A stretch of DNA of 64,000 bases. Origin: Saxidomus purpurata. Its lineage: Eukaryota > Mollusca > Bivalvia > Venerida > Veneridae. Both the position numbers and the translations under genes were made by a program. Below the pieces are notes generated by a model that saw only the letters and a program-made list of their open reading frames with translations, ran no database searches and had not been told where the DNA came from. The DNA is taken from assembly GCA_022818135.1 (NCBI GenBank), contig JAFMSR010000002.1, positions 21,399,480 to 21,463,479 on the forward strand, given 5' to 3'. The stretch's first letter is position 1. Each line of letters opens with the position of its first letter. Positions 23,457 to 34,080 of this stretch are shown one piece after another.

Positions 23457-23665
23457 GTAAGCTGGTTAGCTCAGTCGGGAGAGCATTCGCCCTGTAAGCT
23501 GTGTATGCGAAGGGTCCTGGGTATGTGTCCCGGTTAGGGTGCACATTTTTCTCACCCTGTGACATTTGGCGCCTTCTTACTGTATAACGTTAACACATGA
23601 CAGTATTTTTTACTATAAAATCTAGTTACCCATCTTTTTCATATACTCAAAATCGCGCCGACCAT
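23457..23665 (+). mobile_element. tRNA-derived SINE, copy 1 of a pair
   Basis: The tRNA-like head CTGGTTAGCTCAGTCGGGAG (A box) is followed by GCCCTGTAAGC, then 'GAAGGGTCCTGGGTATGTGTC' in place of a T arm. The body reads 'TTTCTCACCCTGTGACATTTG', 'GGCGCCTTCTTACTG' and 'CTCAAAATCGCGCCGA'. A second copy with the same order lies at 33868-34080. It is not a functional tRNA, because the T arm is damaged and the acceptor stem does not close. Confidence 0.7.
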
Positions 23666-26600
23666 CTTTTTTGAAGATAGTTCTTGCTATGAATAATCTC
23701 CCATTGTTACGTTCTCGCTTAAAAGTATAGATACCAATTGCATGCTTGAGCTTAGATTTTGAAGCTATCCCCTGTACATACATATAGCTTTTTTTCAGTT
23801 GCAAAAAATGTAATTTTAACCATCTGAAAAGATAGAGGTTTTCAGGTGTGACGTAACATAGAAGTACATCTGCTACCGAACCGATGAAAATAAACGACTA
23901 CTGGTCAGTTAATTGTGTTTTAAGTTACGTAAGATATGGTGCAGAACTTTGAAACTTGTGAAAATATGACTCTCAATGATAGCATATATTCGCTATTGTA
24001 AAATTAGAAAGCCGTGCGGGTTAACTTGATAAGGAATAAACAGAACGCACATTGCGTCAGACGAACGCTAGTCTGACTGTACGCAATGATTATTTTGTTT
24101 ATTGTTTCGTTCTTCGCGGCATAATCAAAGCCAATTACAAATTCAATATGACACTTAAGGGTATGCATAATTAATTATTATACTTTATACTCCTTTATGC
24201 CAGTGATCTATGCTATAGAATAAATGCACATCATGATGTGCTTCTGAAAATCATCTTTACGGTACGAAAGCATACGGATTTATGTTTGCTCGTCATCCCA
24301 TAACAGCAGTTTAGCTCATTAGCGTACCAATTAAATGGCATATCATCCCTCTTTCTACCCGGTCGTGTCGGCAATCAGGCAATGCCATGCTTTTCTGACA
24401 AATGACGTCTCTTTAATTATAAAATTGATGTTCTGTGTTACTCATTAATTCATTTTAAATATTCAAGAAGGTTTAAGCTCCTATCCGTGTTTTAACTTGA
24501 AATTACGTGGGTATTGTCTTCAGGAGTAGTAGGAGGGCTTTTCACATGCCTATCGCCAGATCCGCAAAATTCAGAGTGGCGAAAGAAACTTTATAAAGTG
24601 GCGAAAGGCACTAGAGTTATGGTTAGTGTGTACCGTGCTTCTTGTCACTGCCCTGGATAAATATATGAAGTGTCAATTAAATCCGGTATGTAATCTTTGA
24701 GTTACGGTCCGAACAAAATAGTTACAAACGGCAGTAACTTAAAAAATATTAACATAGTTTTATGGTTCTTCGGCACTGCACCTCCTCTCATTTCTTCTAT
24801 CATTAGGTATAAATTGATTAATTTCTATACTGTTTATGCTTCGCTCGAAAGGACGGGCTGACGAGGCAATCAGGGCGAGGACAGAAAAGCATAATGAACA
24901 ATGCACTATGATAATATAATGTCATTAACAAATATTCCAACTCTAGAATAAATGGACATGAATACACGTGATGTACGTGCAAAGTTGTTACTGGTTGAAA
25001 CGATTAAAATTTAAACCCTGCATGAAGTTTTTTCTAATGCAATATCGCTATGTATTTCATATTGTACAATGAAAAACAGAAACGTATATCGCCTACAATT
25101 TCAAAGTCAGGAACAGTTCGTTTACAAAGGCAGAACCTGTCAGTATGTGAAAAATATTCAGAGAGCTATGCGTGAGTAATGCTCAATTAACATTACCCAG
25201 TAAACTTTTTCCATTGATGTATATTGAATATGTAATGTGCAGTCAAAATGTCCCTGTAAGTAAGTTCAGTAAGTAATGTTTATCGAGTACTACTCAGTGG
25301 GTTGTTTTCAGTGAGAACTAAACAGTGAGAAGTACCAACTGAACTATACTTGTTCATCGAGCAACATTGACTAGCGCATTTATTAAAACATTTATAGACC
25401 AAATGCTGTTATTCAGTATCCCAGAATCTCTTTATTCCCTATGTATTGCACTTGCATGAACATCGTGGTGTATTGTAGACTTACATTTTCAGAAAATGTG
25501 TCCCAGCCGTGTTCCCATATAACGATATATATATAATGTTCCGGCCGGTGCAAGTTTTTTTTCCACAAATATTCAGTTACGAATATCCCGTCCCATTGTG
25601 CGGCATCCCATCCGCGCTGTCACGAAATCGAAAGTAGGTGTGGTTCTTATAAAGTTAAAATGACCATTAGTGCTGGAGAATGGTCTGCTACTAACACATG
25701 GCATATAGTGCATGGGCCTACTTGCATAAGGGATTATGATCCAGAGAACACGCCGGTCTCGCTCCGATCACACTTGTTAACTGCAAGATTCACAGGTTTT
25801 GTTAGGAAAGCTATTGGAAAATATTTCGGCATGCGGAAGTACGCTTTTTTCTTTCTTTGGTCTCGACATAATTTGTGAATAAAATGCATTAAATAAATAC
25901 CTTAGGATGCAAAAAGCAAACCTCTACCTTCTTCCGTGTCCCTCCTAGATCACGGAAAATTTAACGTTTTTTACGTATACGAGAGTTGCTTACTTATAGT
26001 GTTTGATTCCGACTACACCGTGCCATACACCGTAAGAATCTGTCATTCTGCACACCTTTCATACGGACAAACAATAAATTAAACCCAAGGGAAGTTACCA
26101 ATTACATGCGATAACATTTAAAAACTTTAGTTGTCCAACTTTCGAAACTTTATATTGGGTCATCGTGAAAACGTTTTGTGCAGTCATTCTGTGGACGTGC
26201 TGTTACAATGCAGAAGCAAATGAATGAAGCTGCCAATTGACACAATTAAGTAATAAATGTAACGCAAAAGTAAGCATTTCTAGAGGGAAATAAGTTTCAA
26301 ACTGGGGTCATGATGGATCCAACAAGCTTGGTTATGTTACATCTACAGATTACTCTTAAATTGACTACATGATTGAAACATTTGTATGAATTACATGTAA
26401 CCTGGAAATAAAGACAAGAAATAGATTTCGTGTGTTTGTAGATGCTACCGAAATTCAAACCTACACTAATCATTAAAGTGTTCTATCCACTGACTTGTTC
26501 AGGATGCCAAAGTACATAATGATTCATAACCTAAAAGGGGGAAATCAATTCAGCAGTGTGTTTCTCTTAACAAGTTCTTCAATTTAAAGTAAAATTATAT

Positions 26601-26854
26601 CATGACTTGCATTTCCCTGTCATATATCTGAAAATGGTTTATTTCTCAAAATTACGACATTGCTGTAAAACATTTTATCATCTGGAGAAGAAAATCTATC
26701 AAATGTTATTTGATTTAAACATACACAGATTGTTGAAAGAATGTTTACAAGAGTAAGATGTAAGGGTGCATTATTTAGCAAATTACTCTTGAAGCTAAGA
26801 TCTGACATGTGCGCCTGTTTCTTGAGTTAGTCTTTTTTAAGCCCGAGTGTTTCC
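23666..26854. other. Gene-free stretch
   Basis: No exon-like segment, RNA gene or repeat that I can name. The short open frame at 25660-25878 has no recognisable family. Confidence 0.45.
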
Positions 26855-27515
26855 CTTTCGGTCTTTTTCGCTAACAAGTGTTTCTACAATTCCATAACGA
26901 CTAAAAAAACCTTTTAATTTGTCAATTACAGTTGATGACTTGATGTCTGGTAACATAATAACCTCAAAATATCTGCTGTAGTAGTCTACCAACAAAATAT
27001 ACATGTAGTCTGTATTATTCCAGTGAAATATGTCAGTGGCAGCTTTCTGCCATGGTCTGTCGGGTATGTCACTGGGCTGCACTGATTCTTTTGCGTTAGC
27101 GTTCATGTGCTCTAAGCATACTGGGCAAGAAAGAACCATATTTCTTAAGTCGGTTGCCATGTTTGGCTAGAAAAGTACTTCTCTCGCACGTTGCGTGCAT
27201 TTTTCTACACCTAAATGTGCTTCATGAATAATCTTGAGCATCATAGGTCTGCATCCGTTAGGTATCAGTATCTTGTTGCCCTTAAGAATGATTCCATCTG
27301 CCACTGTCATTTCATCCCTAAAGTTCCAAAAGTCTAACAACAAAAAAACAAAAATAATATCAAACAGGGAATGCCACGTACCAAAAACGCAGCCTCCCCA
27401 AAACGAACCCCACATCACCCAGAAGTCTTGGGGACAGTCTGATCTGTCATTTGACCAACCTTCAGATATGACCTGTTTAAGAAGTTCCATTTGTTTGTCA
27501 GAGTCCGTGATCAAT
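26855..27515 (-). pseudogene. gypsy integrase (N-terminal zinc region and partial catalytic core)
   Basis: It shows 'SDKQMELLKQVISEGW', 'RDEMTVADGII', 'HEAHLGVEKCTQRA' (HH part), 'CPVCLEHM' (CC part) and the core start 'PWQKAATDIFHW', containing the first catalytic Asp, with 'LLVDYYSRYFEVI' (second Asp). The sequence becomes unrelated soon after 'ETLVSEK', so the final catalytic Glu and the C-terminus are absent. A stop separates the two halves near 27165. About 85 bp (27340-27425) are inserted between duplicated 'GACTTYTGG' 9-mers, keeping the frame open. Confidence 0.85.
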
Positions 27516-27519
27516 TTAA

Positions 27520-28335
27520 GGTAGTGGATGTGTAATGAGTACTTCCTGTTTAAGGATCATTTGGAATACTTTGGATTTTATAGCAGTACCTATTTTGTAC
27601 TGTGGCGCAGTGGTTAGAGCGTCTGCTTTGAGATCAAGAGGTCCTGAGTTCAATCCTGACGGAGCCAAAACTTTTTTCGTTTTTTTTCTTTTTTAGTTAT
27701 CAAACTGAATAACATGAAAAATTAAGCCATATTACAAGATTTGAAAACTGTATCTTAATTTTCCTTGATTTTATCAAGCTGTACAGTTACTTGAAAATAC
27801 AAAAATTGACCGTGCTTTTTTTAAAAGTTGAATATCTCAAAAAAGTAGACGGTAAAACATTTTTTTTTTTCCTATATTTCAATTCAATACTACTTATAAA
27901 AGTTTTGTAATCGATAGTGATGGCCCTACTCCGAATCTTTTTGCTAAAGTTGTGTTATGTACTGTGTGATATGTCTCGTGGCAAAATTAGGAAATTGTAT
28001 ACCCTAGTTTTTGGCATTTTGCTATTTTTGTTACACATGTTAAGCTTGTAGAATTATAATTCATGTTTTGTAATTCTACATTGCTTGCAGTACTTTTTGA
28101 ACCTGGAAAAAATTTAAATGTAAACAGATACTTGCAAACATACCTATTTTAATTTTTATGGTACTTTTTAATATGGTCAGTATTTCTAAAGTGGGGATAG
28201 GGCAACAAAAAACGGAATTATTTTTAATTAAACGGTGAAATGTCTTTAATTTTGCACCTTGTCTGTTAACAGTGTGATCATATAAATGTCAAGTTTAATG
28301 TGTTTTGGAATAGTGTCCATTAGACCCCCACTACC
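27520..28335. mobile_element. 816-bp TTAA-flanked insertion in gypsy integrase region
   Basis: TTAA stands at both edges (27516-27519 and 28336-28339). The ends are inverted: GGTAGTGGATGTGTAATG on the left and, on the other strand, GGTAGTGGGGGTCTAATG on the right. When the element and one TTAA are removed, the gypsy reading frame is continuous across the site (the '..KMSH' part on one side meets 'LITDSDKQ' on the other). TTAA duplication is the piggyBac-type signature, but the GGTAGTGG ends are not the usual piggyBac termini. No transposase is present. A tRNA-like SINE lies inside. Confidence 0.8.
27600..27667 (+). mobile_element. tRNA-like SINE head
   Basis: CTGTGGCGCAGTGGTTAGAG (A box) and GAGTTCAATCC (B box) are spaced as in a tRNA. 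The acceptor arms pair poorly (TGGCGCA against GGAGCCA), so this is read as a SINE head and not a tRNA gene. It lies inside the TTAA-flanked insertion. Confidence 0.5.
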
Positions 28336-28339
28336 TTAA

Positions 28340-29316
28340 TGTGAGACATTTTCTGATAAATGACAGGTAAGTTTGATATGACAGCATCTATATGCGTGTT
28401 CATGTCCTCAGCAAATTCTGGATGAGTTTGGGATAGATATTTGCGTGATAATGTGTCAGCAAGGGGTGTCTTTTCCTGGTATGAATTGTAGGTCTATGTC
28501 ATAGATGCTGGGTTGTAACATCATAAGTTTTAACCTGATTGCACGTTTTTTCTGAAACACCGTCAAGAGAGGCTTGTGTATGGTGGCTGATTTGGTACAC
28601 TTTTGTGCGTCGTGTTGTCGCCAGCGACAACACGACAAAACGCCAAACGGCGCGTTGTCGCACTGTCGTCTTGTCGTCCTGTCGCTAGCGAAGCACGCCA
28701 AACGGCGCGTTGTCGCACTGTCGTCTTGTCGTCCTGTCGCTAGCGAAGCACGCCAAACGGCGCGTTGTCGTGCGGCGTGTTGTATTATGGTGATAATGTG
28801 CCGAGCGACAAAGCGCCAAATAGCCAATCCTTCAATTTGAGCCGAGCGACAATGTGACATCGCGACAACACGCCGCACGACAACGACACAAAAGTGTACC
28901 AAATCAGCCACCATACTTGTGGTCCGTCTCTACTGTTATTCGTCTGCTATAAACGTAGTCATGGAAACGTTTACAGCCAAACAAAATTGCGTATAGCTCT
29001 TTTTCAATCTGTGCATAATTAATTTCTGTCAAAGTCAGGGACTTGGATGCAAAACTCACTGGCCTTTCGCCTTGCAGTAAGACACCTCCAAGACCCTTTT
29101 CGAAGCGTCAAGTTGTAATGTGACCGGTTTTTTAGGGTAGAAGTATGTCAGTACAGGACCAGGATCTTGTGTGATAACTGATTTAACCTTTTGGAAGGCT
29201 TCTTCCTGCGATGTATCCCACAAGAATTCCGCATCTTTTGAGAGTAACTGTCTCATTGGGCTAGTCAATTCAGATAGACTTGGTGCAAACCTTTGTAGGA
29301 ATGTCACCATGCCCAA
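28340..29316 (-). pseudogene. gypsy RT end and RNase H, split by a MITE
   Basis: The order is RT thumb/connection 'FLQRFAPSLSELTSPMRQLL' and 'EFLWDTSQEEAFQKVK', then RNase H 'LQLDASKR' (first catalytic Asp), 'SLTLTEINYAQIEKELYAI' (Glu) and 'VETDHK' (Asp). The RNase H end and connector 'RLKLMMLQPSIYDIDL' and 'PGKDTP' follow. There is a frameshift between DASKR and the following VLLQGERPVSFASKS block. The 337-bp MITE (28579-28915) sits exactly within the TDHKP motif. Confidence 0.85.
28579..28915. mobile_element. 337-bp GC-rich MITE with ~29-bp TIRs and 6-bp target duplication
   Basis: TATGGTGGCTGATTTGGTAC (extending through ACTTTTGTG) at 28579 is inverted at 28887-28915. CTTGTG flanks both ends (28573-28578 and 28916-28921); on the coding strand of the host this is CACAAG within the His-Lys of the RNase H motif. 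The interior is CG-rich, with a ~54-bp tandem duplication ('GCGCGTTGTCGCACTGTCG ... GCTAGCGAAGCACG'). No ORF in it is credible. Confidence 0.9.
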
Positions 29317-29388
29317 AACTGTTTCAAGCTCTGACCTTGACGTAGGACCAGGTAGGTCTTTGATGGCTTTAATCTTTGAAGGGCCTAT

Positions 29389-29925
29389 TTAAGGCCTTCT
29401 GATGTGAGCAGGTGACCAAAAAAAGGGTATTTCTGTTTTGCTTACTTCTGTTTTGTTAGGGTTGAGTTTGATATTCATGTTCCGGCACCTTGTCATGAAA
29501 AGATTGAGATTTCGGTCATGAGAGGCCTGATCCTCACCAAAGACAACGATATCGTCGACTATCATCTTAACCCTTGGTAAGTTTTCTAAACATTCGTCCA
29601 TTTTTTGCTGAAACAGGTCATTGCTGTTTTTTGTCCCAAATGGTAGCCTAAGAAACTTGTACCTCCCGAAGGGGGTATTAAAAGTTGAGAGAAGAGAAGT
29701 GAGAAAAGATTACTTTTCCGTCAGTACTATTGACCAGGAACCGTATATAAGTAATATAGTATTCCTGTATTGACCAATAGCCACTGCGGGCATCGGACTT
29801 CGAGAATACTTTGGCACCTGTCAGGTCCGGAAGTATGTCGTCAAGTGTTTTACTATGGTAATGGGGTCTCATTGCCTCATTGAGATCTTTTGGGTCCAAA
29901 CATAACCTAAGAGGGCCGTCTGGTT
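29389..29925 (-). pseudogene. gypsy reverse transcriptase core
   Basis: It shows 'LRLCLDPKDLNEAM', 'AKVFSKSDARSGYW' (first catalytic Asp in KSDA), 'NTPFGRYKFLRLPFG', 'DDIVVFGED' (catalytic DD pair) and 'NIKLNPNKTEV'. A stop precedes PDGPLRLCLDP, and one frameshift lies between the YW region (ends about 29720) and the NTPFG block. The upstream part of RT continues at 30975-31250, beyond an insertion. Confidence 0.9.
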
Positions 29926-30974
29926 ATCTGTTTGTGAAGCACACAAATTTACATACCGTTTTCCGAAGCCTACTCCTTAAGTACCAAATCTGAAAGTAGC
30001 TCCGGCACCTCAGACAGCATATAAACCCAGATTATGATTCTTCATTTGAAACCATATGGCCATTGCAGACATGAAAGTTGTATTGTTTAAATATATAATG
30101 TTATAAAGTCATGCAGCATCAGCTAAATTTTGTAAATATAACGAAAGTAAACTGTTTTCGAAAAAGAACCGCGGATGTATTTCATTTTACAATGATGCGT
30201 AAAAATAAGGGACGATTAACTATAAATATACACCCTATAGAAATAGTTCCGATTTCTTAACCCGCCGGTCATTTCTTAAACCTTGTGCGGAAAGAAAACA
30301 TATGTTTCGGAGTTTCTGTGACAACAAAATGTCTAACCCTGATCGTCATTTGAAAGAATGTTATATTTTGAACAGCCAGGAATATTTACGCGCATGTTTA
30401 CACATTCTCTTTTTACGATTATATCCATCCATTCATAAATTTTATTGCACGGCAAGGGACGTTATTATAACTTTCCTTTTGTTGATATGTTTATTCTGCG
30501 GACCTGGCGCGAGCTAGTCTGCGTTCCTACATGTATTGTTCCTACACGTGGGCACCTTAAGCAGAAAACGTTAATGTCGATGTTTAAACGATTTGTTATA
30601 TTTCATAGGTGGTGATTGTTTTGAGTAGAAGGCAATTTACCCTATATTCGACTGTAGACCTCGTTATCTTGAAAGGCATCAAATGAGCTATTTTGTTAAA
30701 ATACATATCAATTACTGCAGTAAAACATTTGAACATCGTTACTTCGAAAACATTTTTGAGTACAGTGAAAACCCCTGCTGTCTATGTGTACCGGGAATAG
30801 AAACAGAGACAATTCGATCCAAAATACGATTTATAACTGTTGCATTCTGTTCATATCTTATTACCAACTGGTATAGCCTTCACTAATGAAGATTACAGAC
30901 TGAAATAGCCGTCACAACAAAACAAAGGACAAACATTTTGAATACACAAACAAATCCAGCGTCTTCAGCGCTTT
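29926..30974. other. ~1.05-kb insertion splitting gypsy RT
   Basis: RT sequence stops before PDGPLRL at about 29925 and resumes with 'WVNSLVTVQK' ending at about 30975. In intact relatives these two parts are adjacent. The inserted DNA has no clear terminal inverted repeats or coding family. The boundaries are accurate to about 10 bp. Confidence 0.65.
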
Positions 30975-31250
30975 GATTTTTGTACTGTGACTAGGCTGTT
31001 AACCCATTAAGTCGGTTCTTTGACCTTTCGTATGATATGGTTGCTTTCCATCATTGTCAAGCTCAACTTTTAGTTTGTCACGTTTTGCCAATGGCACTTT
31101 GCGTGGTGGATGTACAACAGGGAAAGCATCTTGCCTGATGCGTATTTCACACTGTCCCTTTAGTTTACCTATACCGTTAAAGACGTCAGCGTATGTCTTT
31201 AGCACAGTTTGCTTAGTCATTGGGGTTTCTTCCTGCATAGACAAATACAA
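30975..31250 (-). pseudogene. gypsy protease-RT linker and RT start
   Basis: 'CEIRIRQDAFPVVHPPRKVP' and 'DKLKVEL' are followed, after a one-base frameshift, by 'IIRKVKEPT', a stop and 'WVNSLVTVQK'. This is the typical gypsy RT N-terminal segment. Confidence 0.85.
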
Positions 31251-31279
31251 GATTTATCAGACCCAATGATAGACATGTC

Positions 31280-31633
31280 TCAATGCCAAGAATAGGACTT
31301 GAATCTGGGGAATCTACTATGTAAAACTCTGCATGTGTGGTCATATTCTTTTATGCACATGGGAGTTTGCAATAGCAATCTACTGAGGGCCTTGCCTCCA
31401 TATGCAGCGAGGCGTTTATTTGTGGATTGCACTGGTCTCTTAATGTGCAATATCCTGTATTGTGACATTGGTATGACATTGACCTGTGCGCCAGTATCTA
31501 TTTTCATTTTTAAGTGTGAACTGCCAATACTAATTTCGACAAAAGCTTGGTTCGATTTTGTGTCATGCTTTATAGAATTTACAAAGAATTCTGGACAATC
31601 AAGATCAAGAGAAGCGTTATTTACCTCATTCAC
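31280..31633 (-). pseudogene. gypsy aspartic protease
   Basis: Retropepsin motif 'MKIDTGAQVNVIP' (catalytic DTGA), preceded by 'AFVEISIGSSHL' and followed by 'RLAAYGGKAL', as is usual in gypsy proteases. Confidence 0.85.
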
Positions 31634-31678
31634 ATTTTTCTACTTCAAGTTGCGTACTCTTTTTCTACACATTTTTGC

Positions 31679-32413
31679 AAAATGGTTTGATTTCGCACAA
31701 TAATGACAAGTTTCACCATCAGCAGGGCACTTATTATTCCGATGAATCAAACCACAATTGTTACAGTTATCATCGGTAATGTTGTTTCCATTGTTTTGAC
31801 TGTGTTGATTCTCTGGCATGGTGATGTTGAGTTATTCTGGGTAGTTTCACTGCATGAACGGACGACGGTTCATCCATAGCCTCGGATTGGGTTTGACTCA
31901 GCTCATGTGTTCGAGCTATGTCCATACATTTTTGGAGACTTAATTCTGAGACTTCTCGTATAAGTTTTTCTCTTATCTCATTTGATCGAATTCCAAATAC
32001 AATATGATCGCGAATTTGATCGTCTTGCATTTCAGGTGGATACGCACAGTCTTTATTAACAATTTTAGTTCTGTCACAAATTGTTCAAATGATTCACCTT
32101 CGTGTTGTGTTCTAGATTTGCATATGTATCTATTGTAAATTAAATTTGTCTTCGGCTTGCAGTACGTTTCAAAGCCATCAATGTATGTCTTTAATTTCTT
32201 TTTATCATCGTCTGTCACATCCCATGTTGAGAAAATTTCTCTGCCTTTTTCCCCGATCCAAATCATTTGGTAATTGCATTTGACTTCTTCTGATCTCTTA
32301 TCCAATGGACCGCCAAACATAAACTCTGAGTGTTCTTTAAAACGCTTAAATTCTGTAGCAAGGTCTCTAGCTGCCCAATCCATTTTGGGATTTTGTCCCG
32401 AGTTTAAATCCAA
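31679..32413 (-). pseudogene. gypsy Gag with CCHC zinc knuckles
   Basis: It starts at 32413 ('MDLNSGQ') and contains a capsid-like segment with 'WAARDLATEFKRFKEH', 'TYIDGFETYCKPKTN' and 'GESFEQFVTELKLL'. A frameshift near 32035-32050 moves to 'MQDDQIRDHIVFGIRS' and 'REKLIREVSELSLQ'. The C-terminus has 'CNNCGLIHRNNKCPA' (C-x2-C-x4-H-x4-C) and a second 'CHYCAKSNH' knuckle. The spacing to the protease is ordinary. Confidence 0.85.
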
Positions 32414-32532
32414 TTTTGTTTAGAATATAATATACACTTGCGTAGTGTCACGGAAACAAAACTGTCCTCAATGTTAACATTTAAGTAATCCTTAAATTTT
32501 TATTAATTCCATTTATGTTTGTATAATTGCTA

Positions 32533-32545
32533 CCTTCTGACACCA
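32533..32545 (-). promoter_or_regulatory. Retrotransposon primer-binding site
   Basis: Minus-strand TGGTGTCAGAAGG lies about 120 bp upstream of Gag and directly inside the expected LTR end. TGG-start tRNA-complementary sites are standard for gypsy elements. Confidence 0.6.
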
Positions 32546-32548
32546 GGT

Positions 32549-32664
32549 TATGTGTGTTCATTAATCAAATAACTCTGAGACTGTTAGATGTTTATTCAAT
32601 GAGGCCTAAACAAGAAGTGCTATAAGAGAGAGACAGAGAGAGACAGACAGAGAGAGAGACAGAC

Positions 32665-32705
<41 letters not shown>

Positions 32706-32860
32706 GAGAGCATTTAATATAAAGGGTCAAGATAAATGAACTCTGGACTACATATTTAGGTGTATACAGTGTCCGCCTACCTTGCTGAATACGACTATAA
32801 AATCTAAATTGAATCATCATGCCCATAAGAGAGGTCTCATCCACAAATACAAGCTAACAT
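32549..32860 (-). repeat. Putative 5' LTR of the gypsy element
   Basis: It lies directly outside the primer-binding site. On the minus strand it may start at TGTTAGCTTG (about 32858) and contains 'TTTATATTAAATG' and a polyadenylation-like 'ATTGAATAAACATC'. The partner LTR is missing, so the boundaries are not proven. Confidence 0.4.
32624..32709. repeat. (GA/GACA)n microsatellite
   Basis: Runs of AGAGAG and ACAGACAG alternate across about 85 bp, within the putative LTR. Confidence 0.9.
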
Positions 32861-32913
32861 AGTTGCTCTTATTGACGGACCCTTATAAAATTTGCTTCAA
32901 ATCAAATCAAATC

Positions 32914-33147
32914 ATGCCCATAAGATGTTTTTATAATAACCGTCCTAACTATCTAAATGATAACTTTGTAAAGACAACTGAAATGCACAGTTATAGTAGG
33001 AAAGACAATTTTTATGTTCCACATGTAAGTAGTCTTACGCATTGTACTTTTTACTATAACAGTACATGTATTAAGGTCTGGCATTTTTTACCTGAGAAGA
33101 TAAAAAACATGAAGTCCAAATTTGCTTTCAACCGGGCTGCTAAATAA
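32914..33147 (+). pseudogene. LINE ORF2 C-terminal fragment (5'-truncated)
   Basis: The segment 'PNYLNDNFVKTTEMHSYSRK', then 'YVPHVSS', 'YYNSTCIKVWHFLPEKIKN' and 'SKFAFN', ending in a stop, follows the usual LINE ORF2 C-terminus (H-x-Y-x-x-R ... P ... WN-x-LP-x-x-I ... F). It is a 5'-truncated copy adjacent to the gypsy LTR. Its 3' UTR may continue right to about 33690. Confidence 0.65.
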
Positions 33148-33867
33148 ATTAGAAGCAATCGCAAATTCAGACTATGCATATTCTTAATCTCCTTCGACAG
33201 ATTTTTATTGATTGACAATTTTAATATTGAACGCAGTTATTGTTTTATATGTTGTTCGTGCCAGATTCTAAACAACAAGCAGTCCATCAAATTTTATGTC
33301 TCATTATATGTTTATGTACCGTACGCTTGTTTTAACGTCCTCAAGCATATAGTTATGGTTCATATATATATAAGAATTTTTTATTCATTCATATCATGAC
33401 ATATGTCAAACCTAGTCATCTGCATATGAGATCTAAGACCCCGTTGGAAATAAGTATTCAGGCTTTCAAGGATTATCCTGTGCATTTAATATATCTGTGA
33501 TGATTGAATTGTTATAGCTTGATCAAATAATTTTCTTGAGCCATGATGATGTAACTCAATGATGATGTAACTCTATACCTGTGATACCTTTATTTATTTA
33601 ATTTATGTGATTGAATTACAAAAAGACTCATCTGTGATAGCATTGTTTGTAAACATTTATGTGATATATGCACGAATAAAACTTACTTATTCACGTCATT
33701 CTTGAAAAGACTCTATCGATGGTTGCAGGTGTGGCTCTCGGTTATCTTATTCGGCTCAACGCTGTTCTTTTTTTTTCGGCGCAGTCGTATTAAGCTCGCT
33801 TTTGACTGAAAGTTGGTAACCTGATGTACAGTCACAGGCAGACTTAATCGCAATCGGGGAGCGAAAA
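33148..33867. other. Gene-free stretch, possibly LINE 3' UTR
   Basis: No coding signal. 'GATGATGTAACTC' occurs twice near 33545. The rest is AT-rich. Confidence 0.4.
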
Positions 33868-34080
33868 GGGTAAGTGGCCGGTTAGCTCTGTCGGGAGCAT
33901 TTGTCCTGTACGCAAAGGGTCCTGGTTTCGCGCACATTTTCTCACTCTGTGAAATTTGGCGCCTTCTTACTGCACAAAGATAAAGCTTGACATGATTGCT
34001 TACTATGATCCCAGCTCTCTTTTACACACTCAAAATCACGCCGAAAATCCTTTTTAAAGATAGTTCATGTTTAAAGATAT
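33868..34080 (+). mobile_element. tRNA-derived SINE, copy 2 of the 23457 family
   Basis: CCGGTTAGCTCTGTCGGGAG, then 'TGTCCTGTACGCAAAGGGTCC', 'TTTCTCACTCTGTGAAATTT', 'GGCGCCTTCTTACTGC' and 'CTCAAAATCACGCCGA' occur in the same order as the copy at 23457. Confidence 0.7.

Larger units (their letters stand above)
26855..32860 (-). mobile_element. Degenerate Ty3/gypsy LTR retrotransposon with nested insertions
   Basis: Read from right to left, the order is putative 5' LTR, primer-binding site, Gag with zinc knuckle, aspartic protease, RT, RNase H and integrase. Pol order with integrase after RNase H identifies the Ty3/gypsy type. Several frameshifts and stops make it non-functional. Three later insertions split it (27520-28335, 28579-28915 and about 29926-30974). 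The 3' part is missing: integrase stops near 26860, just after its second catalytic region, and no second LTR is visible to the left. Confidence 0.9.

Noticed and set aside
23457..23545. tRNA-Tyr gene with intron
   Set aside because: The T arm is broken and the acceptor does not close. A second diverged copy at 33868 shows a dispersed repeat.
25660..25878. 72-codon ORF starting MTISAGEWSATNTW
   Set aside because: No recognised family, no splice context, isolated in repeat-rich DNA. Could be chance.
27600..27667. tRNA gene
   Set aside because: The acceptor stem has mismatches and the sequence continues as an element. Better read as a SINE head.
28456..28914. 152-codon ORF spanning the gypsy RNase H region
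   Set aside because: A chimera of the gypsy RNase H end and a MITE read through its inverted repeat. Not a gene.
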